NCBI GenBank assembly: GCA_017556795.1
Contig: JAFYLZ010000001.1
Location: forward strand, 1 to 55,498
DNA: 55,498 bases
Source: Candidatus Saccharimonadota bacterium
GTDB taxonomy: Bacteria > Patescibacteriota > Saccharimonadia > Saccharimonadales > Saccharimonadaceae
Reading direction: 5' to 3'
Shown here: one piece after another, positions 49,998 to 55,498 of the stretch
Layout: the number at the start of each line of letters is the position of its first letter
How positions within the stretch are numbered: the stretch's first letter is position 1
Made by a program: the position numbers and the translations under genes
Notes under the pieces: model-generated
What the model was told of the DNA's origin: nothing
Databases searched by the model: none
What the model saw: the letters and a program-made list of their open reading frames with translations, nothing else

Positions 49998-50078
49998 TTC
50001 CGCTTATGGTATAATAAGTACATAAAAGGGCCATATATGGGAAAACAAAATAATTTTCATCCGCTCAAGACTACCTAA
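49998..50078 (+). pseudogene. Duplicated promoter and 5' stub of a BspA-like gene
   Basis: Repeats the 5' region of BspA-like gene 2 (48098-48170): CCGCTTATG, extended -10 TGGTATAAT (hexamer 50010-50015), CATATATG, then GAAAACAAAATAATTTTC. The frame from ATG 50037 gives M-G-K-Q-N-N-F-H-P-L-K-T-T and stops at 50076-50078, inside the neighbouring minus-strand gene. Probably what is left of a third tandem copy. Confidence 0.8.
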
Positions 50079-50335
50079 ATCATATAATACAGCACTTCAT
50101 TCATCAGCGGCAGCATCTTTCCCCGCCAGCTCGCCAGCACCCCACCATCATCAGAGAGCGCTAATATGGTTGGGTATTCTACCACGTCATATACTCTACA
50201 AAATTCATCATTTTCATCCGGATCCAAAACTTCAATCTCACGCCCAGTCTGGCGGCGAAAATTTTCCAGCCATTCAAAAACCATTCTAGAATAATCCTGG
50301 TTATCACGAAAAACGCACACCACCCGAGAAGCCAT
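50075..50335 (-). CDS. Thioredoxin-fold-like protein without CxxC
   Basis: 86 residues. Pattern V-V-C-V-F-R ... Y-D-V-V-E-Y-P-T-I-L-A-L with the cis-proline and a strand-helix end suggests a small thioredoxin-like fold, but the C-x-x-C pair is absent (single cysteines at 7 and 46). Stop of nrdR and this start overlap by one base. The role is unknown; redox activity is doubtful. Confidence 0.6.
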   Translation of the reverse strand: MASRVVCVFRDNQDYSRMVFEWLENFRRQTGREIEVLDPDENDEFCRVYDVVEYPTILALSDDGGVLASWRGKMLPLMNEVLYYMI

Positions 50336-50790
50336 TATTTATCCCTTTTTCTCTTCTGCTCTTTCAAAATCTCTTCGAAGTCATCCAGCGTCTTGAATTC
50401 CCTAAACACACTGGCAAAACGTACATAAGCCACTTCGTTTACCTCAGCAAGAACGTCAAGCACCGCCTCGCCAATTTGTTGCGAACGCACTTCATCCGTG
50501 CCAAGCCCATACAAAAGGTCAATCACGCGGTTGATCACGTTCTCTACCTCGAGTTCAGAATTAAAGAATTTGCCAACGCTACGCTTTACCGCGTGCATCA
50601 ACTTGTCACGATCAAAAATCTCTTTATTGCCATTGCGTTTCAAAACCGTCAGAGCCGGCATTTCAATGCGCTCATACGTAGTGAAACGATGACCATCTGG
50701 CGTCTCACGACGCCTTCTGATCATCTTTCCATCAACCGTCTCACGACTCTCTAAGACTTTACTGTCACCAATTCTAAACTTTGGTTCCAT
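50335..50790 (-). CDS. nrdR: NrdR-like repressor lacking zinc-ribbon cysteines
   Basis: 151 residues. The ATP-cone domain (about 48-140) and the landmark R-R-R-R-E ... R-F-T-T-Y-E-R are clearly NrdR. The usual C-x-x-C ... C-x-x-C zinc ribbon is replaced: the N-terminus reads M-E-P-K-F-R-I-G-D-S-K and the second pair is T-P-D-G-H. The whole protein has no cysteine. NrdR represses ribonucleotide reductase genes when dATP/ATP binds; DNA binding must here work without zinc or be lost. Upstream of the Trx-like gene and downstream of ftsZ. Confidence 0.85.
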   Translation of the reverse strand: MEPKFRIGDSKVLESRETVDGKMIRRRRETPDGHRFTTYERIEMPALTVLKRNGNKEIFDRDKLMHAVKRSVGKFFNSELEVENVINRVIDLLYGLGTDEVRSQQIGEAVLDVLAEVNEVAYVRFASVFREFKTLDDFEEILKEQKRKRDK

Positions 50791-50805
50791 AGTTAAGTCT
50801 CCTAA

Positions 50806-51984
50806 CTAGTTTTTCTTCTTCTTTCCAAAGAGTTTGTCCCTTAGTGAAGGTGGGACGTCCATCTCGTCATCATCTGGGGTAGATTCGGCTTCTGGCTCGG
50901 CCTTTGGCTCGTCCTTAATCGAATCCCACATGTTACCTTTGTTGTCGAGGGCAAAATCTTTTTCTTCAGCTTCTGGTTTTTCGTTCTCCATTGAGACGGC
51001 TGGCTTCTCGCTCACAGCCTCAACTGGTTCTTGGCGATAATCTGAATCAAAGCCAGTAGCAACCACGGTCACCACAATTTCGTCACCAAGCTCTGGACGG
51101 ATAGCAGCACCAAAGATGATGTTAGCATCTGGAGAAACCGAACCAGTAATCACCTCGGCAGCCTCTTGAATTTCAGACATTGACATATCGTAACCACCAG
51201 CGACCGAGAAGAGCACACCACGTGCGCCTTCGATGCGAACCTCGATAAGAGGCGATTCAACTGCTTGTTGAGCAGCGAGCACTGCGCGGTTCTCACCAGA
51301 AGCGCGGCCAATACCCATAAGGGCGGAACCAGCGTTCTTCATAATAGCCTTCACATCGGCGAAGTCTAGGTTAATCAAAGAATGTTCGGTAATGAGCTCG
51401 GAAATGCCTTGCACGCCCTGACGAAGCACATCATCAGCAATCTTGAAAGTTTCAAGAAGCGGGGTGCGTGGATCAATCGTTTGGAGCAATCTATCATTAG
51501 GGATGGTGATAAGAGCATCAACTTGGTGAGCGAGCTTATCGATAGCGAGCTCAGCGTTGTCGCGACGCTTAGCACCTTCAAAGGTAAATGGTTTGGTTGC
51601 AACACCAACCGTTAAGATATCTTTCTTGCGAGCTTCTTCGGCCACGATTGGACCGGCACCAGAACCAGTACCACCACCGGCACCGAGCGTAATGAAGACC
51701 ATATCTGCACCATCAAGCGCCTTGTCGATCTCTTCACGGCTCTCGTCAGCGGCCTCACGACCCTTTTCTGGATCGCCACCGGCACCTAAGCCTTTGCCAA
51801 TATGAACTTTTGTATCTGCTGCTGAGTGATGCAAAGCTTGCGCATCAGTATTAACAGCCACAAATTCAACGCCCGAAAGCCCAACCTCTTTCATGCGATC
51901 AATAGCCGAACCACCAGCGCCACCGACACCGACGACCTTAATACTTGCTGTGCTCTCCACCTCAGTTGGTTTAATTTCAGGCAT
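50806..51984 (-). CDS. ftsZ: Cell division protein FtsZ
   Basis: 392 residues. Tubulin signature G-G-G-T-G-S-G-A-G-P and T7-loop N-L-D-F-A-D-V are intact. A 70-residue acidic linker leads to a conserved C-terminal peptide D-V-P-P-S-L-R and a basic end K-L-F-G-K-K-K-K-N, which bind partners and membrane anchors such as FtsA. GAGGG lies before the ATG and TATACT about 35 nt upstream, so it can be transcribed apart from ftsA. Confidence 0.97.
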   Translation of the reverse strand: MPEIKPTEVESTASIKVVGVGGAGGSAIDRMKEVGLSGVEFVAVNTDAQALHHSAADTKVHIGKGLGAGGDPEKGREAADESREEIDKALDGADMVFITLGAGGGTGSGAGPIVAEEARKKDILTVGVATKPFTFEGAKRRDNAELAIDKLAHQVDALITIPNDRLLQTIDPRTPLLETFKIADDVLRQGVQGISELITEHSLINLDFADVKAIMKNAGSALMGIGRASGENRAVLAAQQAVESPLIEVRIEGARGVLFSVAGGYDMSMSEIQEAAEVITGSVSPDANIIFGAAIRPELGDEIVVTVVATGFDSDYRQEPVEAVSEKPAVSMENEKPEAEEKDFALDNKGNMWDSIKDEPKAEPEAESTPDDDEMDVPPSLRDKLFGKKKKN

Positions 51985-52067
51985 ATTTTTCCCTCGCTTT
52001 AAATATCTTTATCTTAGTATAACACAAAAAACCAAAAACAACCTCAAAAGCCCATCAATTAAACAGA

Positions 52068-53309
52068 TTAAAATTTCGAGAAGATTTTCTTAATGAATGA
52101 AGGGCCAGATTTCTTAACCTTGGCAGCCTTCTTGCCAGCCTTAGCCTTCTTTGGTGCTACAAAATTACCATTCTCATCAGCCGCCATCATTGCGAGACCC
52201 ACCGCCGTTGCATACTCTGGCTTAGCCACATCACTCGCTACACCGCCTAGCCCGGTTGGCACACCAACCTTAGCCGAAGCTTCTAGAGCGCCTTTTACAA
52301 ACACATCGATATCACGCATCTTAGCACCACCACCGACCAAAACTACGCCCTCTGGCAACCTTTGGTCATACTTGGCAGCTTTGAGCTTCTTGCGTACTTC
52401 GCCAAAGATATCTTCAAGACGAGCTTTTACCACCGTCTCAACTTCTTTACGATCAAACACGCGCTCTTCTTTGCCGCGCATAATGCGAATCACATTTCCC
52501 TTTTCAGCTTTGAGATTGCCGGTCACGAAGCGCGTCTTAATTTCTTCAGCAAGTTCTGGCTCAATTGCAAGTACAATTGCAAGATCGTTCGTGATGTTAT
52601 TCGAACCAGCCGGCACTACGCCAACATATTGCAAGTCACCTTCTTCATAAATCGCAATCGAAGTAGTCGCACCACCCATATCAATCACGGCCACGCCGTT
52701 CTCACGCTGACGCTCGGTCAAAACTGCCTTAGCTGCTGCTACGACGCTTGGTACGATGCGTTCTGGAGCCACATCGGCATTCTCGGCCGCCTTACGCAAA
52801 TTCTCTACGTTTGGCGACAAAGCCGAAATCACGCACGCCCTCATCTCGAGACGTGTACCAGCCATACCGATTGGGTCTTTAATGCCACCCTGGCCATCAA
52901 TTGCGTATTCTAGTGGCACCACATCGAGTACTTCGCGGTTGGCTGGGATTCTACCCACCACCGCCACGTCCTCTACGCGGGCCAAATCTTCATCATCAAT
53001 CTCATGATCAACCACACCAACAGCAATCATACCTTCGGTGTTAGTCGACAGGATTTGTGAACCATTCGTCGAAATATAAGCTGAGTCGATATTACGGCCA
53101 CACATATGCTCGACTTCGCCAAGCATCTTGTCGATTGCGCCAGCCGGGCCAGCCAAATTGGCCACCACGCCTTTGCGCATGCCTACTGATTTACCTTCGT
53201 TATAACCAACTACGGCAAGTTCGCCGCTTTTTGATACAGAAAGCACAACTGCTCGAACATTTTCTGTTCCAACATCTAGTCCTACTGCATATCGACTAGT
53301 TTCATCCAT
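52068..53309 (-). CDS. ftsA: Cell division protein FtsA
   Basis: 413 residues, actin-like. Phosphate loops G-L-D-V-G-T-E-N and I-D-M-G-G-A-T-T-S, adenosine motif L-V-G-G-G-A. The C-terminal F-I-K-K-I-F-S-K-F is a short amphipathic membrane-binding helix. It tethers FtsZ to the membrane. TATAAT (53317-53322) ends 7 nt before the ATG: leaderless start. Upstream of ftsZ in the usual order. Confidence 0.96.
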   Translation of the reverse strand: MDETSRYAVGLDVGTENVRAVVLSVSKSGELAVVGYNEGKSVGMRKGVVANLAGPAGAIDKMLGEVEHMCGRNIDSAYISTNGSQILSTNTEGMIAVGVVDHEIDDEDLARVEDVAVVGRIPANREVLDVVPLEYAIDGQGGIKDPIGMAGTRLEMRACVISALSPNVENLRKAAENADVAPERIVPSVVAAAKAVLTERQRENGVAVIDMGGATTSIAIYEEGDLQYVGVVPAGSNNITNDLAIVLAIEPELAEEIKTRFVTGNLKAEKGNVIRIMRGKEERVFDRKEVETVVKARLEDIFGEVRKKLKAAKYDQRLPEGVVLVGGGAKMRDIDVFVKGALEASAKVGVPTGLGGVASDVAKPEYATAVGLAMMAADENGNFVAPKKAKAGKKAAKVKKSGPSFIKKIFSKF

Positions 53310-53316
53310 AAGCTTT

Positions 53317-53322
53317 ATTATA
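53317..53322 (-). promoter_or_regulatory. Leaderless-type -10 of ftsA
   Basis: TATAAT preceded by GTG, 7 nt before the start codon. Confidence 0.5.
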
Positions 53323-53327
53323 CACGC

Positions 53328-54095
53328 TTATTTCGGTAAAGTCAAAACTTCGTAACCATCTTCGGTCACCAAAATCGTATGCTCACAGTGACAGCCAATC
53401 GAGCCATCTTTCATCTTTACAGACCAGCCATCTTCCTTGTCGACATAATTGGCCGGCTTGCCAAGACACGACATCGGTTCAATACAAATTGTATCGCCGA
53501 CTTTTAGCACATAGCCAGTTCCCTTGCGTCCATAGTTTGGCACTTCCGGTGCCTCGTGCATTGTCTTTCCAATGCCATGGCCAATGTAATTTTCAATCAC
53601 GCCAAGATGCCCCGCGCGGAGAACCTTTTCTACTGCATGGCCAATGTCGCCAATGTGTGCACCTGGCTTAACCTGTTCGATACCTTCCCAAAGTGCCGAT
53701 TCTGTCACCGAAATCATCTTCTTCACGGCCGGGCTCCCCTTACCAACCAGCATCGTAAAGGCCGAATCGGTAAAATAACCCTTGTAATAAATCACTAAAT
53801 CAAACGAAACCTTGTCGCCTTCTTCGAGTGGCTCATCTTTTGGCGCGCCGTGTACCAACTGATCATTAATCGAAATACAGATTGCCCCCGGGAATTCTTC
53901 CTCGAGCATGTCGTAAGCCACACCAGCGCCACGCGCCACAATTTCCTTGCGCACCCAAGCGTCAATCTCTTTGCCAGTCATCCCTGGCTTTACGTATTCC
54001 TTAAGATCTGCGAGCAAACGACCAAGAATCTGGCCGCCCTCACGCATTGCCGTTAGTTTATCATTCGCCATAGCTACGCTCGATTTCTCCGCCAT
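53328..54095 (-). CDS. map: Methionine aminopeptidase type I
   Basis: 255 residues from ATG 54095; an internal ATG at 54071 is equally possible, as neither has a clear ribosome site. Metal ligands can be placed: D in S-F-D-L-V, D in F-T-D-S-A, H in G-H-G-I-G, E in C-I-E-P-M and E in C-E-H-T. Removes the first methionine of new proteins. Overlaps adk by 35 nt (or 11 nt for the internal start). Confidence 0.94.
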   Translation of the reverse strand: MAEKSSVAMANDKLTAMREGGQILGRLLADLKEYVKPGMTGKEIDAWVRKEIVARGAGVAYDMLEEEFPGAICISINDQLVHGAPKDEPLEEGDKVSFDLVIYYKGYFTDSAFTMLVGKGSPAVKKMISVTESALWEGIEQVKPGAHIGDIGHAVEKVLRAGHLGVIENYIGHGIGKTMHEAPEVPNYGRKGTGYVLKVGDTICIEPMSCLGKPANYVDKEDGWSVKMKDGSIGCHCEHTILVTEDGYEVLTLPK

Positions 54096-54654
54096 TTACA
54101 TCAGCCGTTTGCACGCGTGCACCCGGCACAATTTCTTTCATCACATCTACCAAACGATTGGTCACTTCTTCTACCGAACCCACGCCGTTCACCTTTATGA
54201 TATCAATATCTTTCGCTTTTAACAGATTAGAAATTGCATAAAAGTTTTGCTCAGAAATTTCAAAACGACGCTCGACGCTTTCGCGGCTCAAATCGTCGTC
54301 GCGTCCGCGCAAAGCCAAGCGCTCATAGAGTTCGTCTTTTGGCACGTCTAGAAAAATCGCGCCATCAATCTTATCGGCAATGTTCTCTACTACCCATTTT
54401 GCCTGATATTCATCACGTGGGTAGCCATCCAAAATCACATCAAAACCTTCAGCTTCAGCCTTTTTAATCTGCGCATCCATCAAGCGGTTCACATCGTCAT
54501 CATTGATCAGTTCGCCACGGTTAATAATCTCTGTGTATTCACCGGTATCACGAATCACCTGCCCTACCGAAATCCAGCGCCAACCAAAAATCTCTGAGAG
54601 CGCTTTTCCCTGCGTTCCCTTTCCTGAGCCAGCTAAGCCGAATAGTATTATCAT
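54061..54654 (-). CDS. adk: Adenylate kinase
   Basis: 197 residues. P-loop G-L-A-G-S-G-K-G-T-Q, nucleotide motif D-G-Y-P-R-D and R-G-R-D-D-D. The LID is short and has no zinc cysteines. Converts ATP and AMP to two ADP. AAGGAG lies before the ATG. The adk-map pair is typical of many bacteria (often in the ribosomal protein cluster with infA, not seen here). Confidence 0.9.
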   Translation of the reverse strand: MIILFGLAGSGKGTQGKALSEIFGWRWISVGQVIRDTGEYTEIINRGELINDDDVNRLMDAQIKKAEAEGFDVILDGYPRDEYQAKWVVENIADKIDGAIFLDVPKDELYERLALRGRDDDLSRESVERRFEISEQNFYAISNLLKAKDIDIIKVNGVGSVEEVTNRLVDVMKEIVPGARVQTADVNGGEIERSYGE

Positions 54655-54687
54655 GATTTTCTCCTTAATTTCCTTAATTATTATACC

Positions 54688-54713
54688 AAAAAACCTCCCG
54701 AAGGAGGTTTTTA
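54688..54713 (-). terminator. Terminator of rpsU
   Basis: AAACCTCC/GGAGGTTT stem, CGAA/TTCG tetraloop and six T on the minus strand, between rpsU and adk. Confidence 0.85.
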
Positions 54714-54932
54714 TTATTTAAGACCGAGTTTGATGCGTTCTGCTTTCTCTGCCTTACGTTGTTCACGCAAGATTGCCTTCAAACGGCGTTCACGCTTCGA
54801 AATTGGTTTTGAAAAACGCATTTGTTCCTTCTTAAGAGGCATGACTCCGCTCTGGAGAACTTTGCGGTTAAAGCGACGAATGATGTTTTCGTTTGCTTCG
54901 CCCTGGTCTTTTCTACTAACTTTGATTGCCAT
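54714..54932 (-). CDS. rpsU: 30S ribosomal protein bS21-like
   Basis: 72 residues from ATG 54932; the longer frame to 55058 runs into the tRNA. Basic, with I-I-R-R-F-N-R-K-V-L-Q-S-G-V and K-P-I-S-K-R-E-R-R, matching the bS21 pattern (R-R-F-K-R ... G-V ... K-P). bS21 helps the 30S subunit with mRNA binding. Extended -10 TGCTATAAT (hexamer 54943-54948) ends 10 nt before the ATG, so the leader is about 3 nt and there is no Shine-Dalgarno. Confidence 0.88.
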   Translation of the reverse strand: MAIKVSRKDQGEANENIIRRFNRKVLQSGVMPLKKEQMRFSKPISKRERRLKAILREQRKAEKAERIKLGLK

Positions 54933-54969
54933 ATTGGGATAAATTATAGCACCTATAGAGTAAAAAAAC

Positions 54970-54988
54970 AACCCCAAAATGGGGATGC
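54970..54988 (-). terminator. Terminator of tRNA-Asp
   Basis: CCCC/GGGG hairpin followed on the minus strand by TTGTTTTTTT, just upstream of the rpsU promoter. Confidence 0.65.
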
Positions 54989-54996
54989 TATAAAAA

Positions 54997-55073
54997 TGGC
55001 GGACACGACGAGACTCGAACTCGCGACCTCCGCCGTGACAGGGCGGCGCTCTAACCAACTGAGCTACGTGTCC
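54997..55073 (-). tRNA. tRNA-Asp (anticodon GTC)
   Basis: 77 nt with encoded CCA. Acceptor GGACACG/CGTGTCC, anticodon stem CCGCC/GGCGG with loop CTGTCAC (GTC), T-loop TTCGAGT, discriminator G73 as expected for Asp. Confidence 0.95.
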
Positions 55074-55107
55074 ACGTTCACAATTATATCTAATTTGAAC
55101 AAAAATT

Positions 55108-55131
55108 CAACCCCTAATCTTGTTAGGGGTT
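55108..55131 (-). terminator. Terminator of the proline-rich gene
   Basis: AACCCCTAA/TTAGGGGTT, nine bp with a 5 nt loop, then GAATTTTTG on the minus strand. Confidence 0.7.
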
Positions 55132-55137
55132 GGTTTC

Positions 55138-55498
55138 TTACATACCTGGGATGTGGAAGGCGGTTGGATCGTTGGCTTGATCATTGTAGATCTGATCCTG
55201 CATCGCTGGCTGTGGGCCAAGCGGCTCTGGTGCTGGTGGCACCACTGGTTGAGCTGGCTCAATCGGTACAACTGGACCTTCTGGCACTTCTGGCACCACT
55301 GGAGCTTCCGGAATTACTGGAGCTGCCGGTGCATCAGCAGTAATCGAAACATCTGAAACTGGCGTTTCTGGAATCGTAGCCTGAACTGGCATCTCTGGCA
55401 TTGGTGGAATCGCACTAGACATTGGTGCTGGGCCGTCCATTGGTGGCATCGGCATCTGATCAAAACCAGAAATTGGTGCTGGTGGCGGTGGCAAAATG
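55138..55498 (-). CDS. C-terminal part of a proline-rich protein (partial)
   Basis: At least 119 residues, cut by the window end; the frame stays open to base 55498, so the TTG at 55494 is unlikely to be the real start. The visible part is almost all P, A, V, M and E (repeats like P-E-A-P-V-V-P-E-V-P), a disordered tail similar in style to the tail of the VirD4-like ATPase. The function lies outside the window. Confidence 0.6.
   Translation of the reverse strand, partial: ILPPPPAPISGFDQMPMPPMDGPAPMSSAIPPMPEMPVQATIPETPVSDVSITADAPAAPVIPEAPVVPEVPEGPVVPIEPAQPVVPPAPEPLGPQPAMQDQIYNDQANDPTAFHIPGM

Noticed and set aside
54933-55058. Longer N-terminus for bS21
   Set aside because: Would translate the tRNA-Asp and its terminator; the ATG at 54932 matches the family.

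Overview
The window looks like chromosomal DNA of a reduced, Gram-positive-like member of the Patescibacteria/CPR, most probably Candidatus Saccharibacteria (TM7). This is an inference from gene style and content: the standard code with TGA used as a stop, small dense operons with 1-35 nt overlaps, gyrB-gyrA, ftsA-ftsZ, parA-parB, a VirD4-like membrane ATPase, LPxTG-like and BspA-like surface proteins, and no biosynthetic pathways. No rRNA gene, insertion sequence or CRISPR array is visible. Most genes run on the minus strand. The exceptions are two BspA-like surface genes, the comM and infC-rpmI-rplT-rpmB block, dut and one tRNA.

Layout. 1-500: a strong promoter with an rRNA-type boxB/boxA leader but no rRNA behind it. 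504-3674: BspA-like repeat surface protein. 3678-3812: a small membrane-protein ORF. 3940-12240 (minus): gyrB-gyrA behind an operon with a VirD4/HerA-type membrane ATPase. 12241-13998: a 1.7 kb non-coding block holding a multi-hairpin RNA candidate on the minus strand, perfect inverted repeats, DnaA-box-like sites, a second structured RNA candidate on the plus strand, and tmRNA. 13999-16935: comM, then infC (AUC start), rpmI, rplT and rpmB. 16981-25020: rnpB, a Nudix-RNase H fusion with a structured leader, an M50 protease, an HTH regulator, miaA, thrS. 22656-25670: four tandem paralogues of unknown function. 25807-35608: racemase, DHH phosphoesterase, a membrane glycosyltransferase operon ending in tRNA-Val, tRNA-Thr, dut, rel, parAB, rplU. 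35666-44231: a four-gene cell-surface cluster. 44232-44934: a small hidden ORF and a large nested hairpin. 44935-48037: ileS with a T-box riboswitch. 48136-50078: a second BspA-like gene followed by a duplicated promoter and 5' stub. 50075-55498: nrdR, ftsZ, ftsA, map, adk, rpsU, tRNA-Asp and a proline-rich partial gene.

How it works together. The housekeeping genes (replication, division, translation, stringent response) sit beside an unusually large surface-protein investment, as expected of a host-attached epibiont. Promoters are easy to read: TTGACA-like -35, 17 nt spacer and a frequent extended -10 (TGnTATAAT or TGCTAATCT). At least seven genes have the -10 hexamer only 6-7 nt before the start codon, implying leaderless mRNAs. 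The most novel items are the two structured RNA candidates near 12.3-13.5 kb, the four-paralogue cluster at 22.7-25.7 kb, the ileS T-box, and the cysteine-free NrdR.
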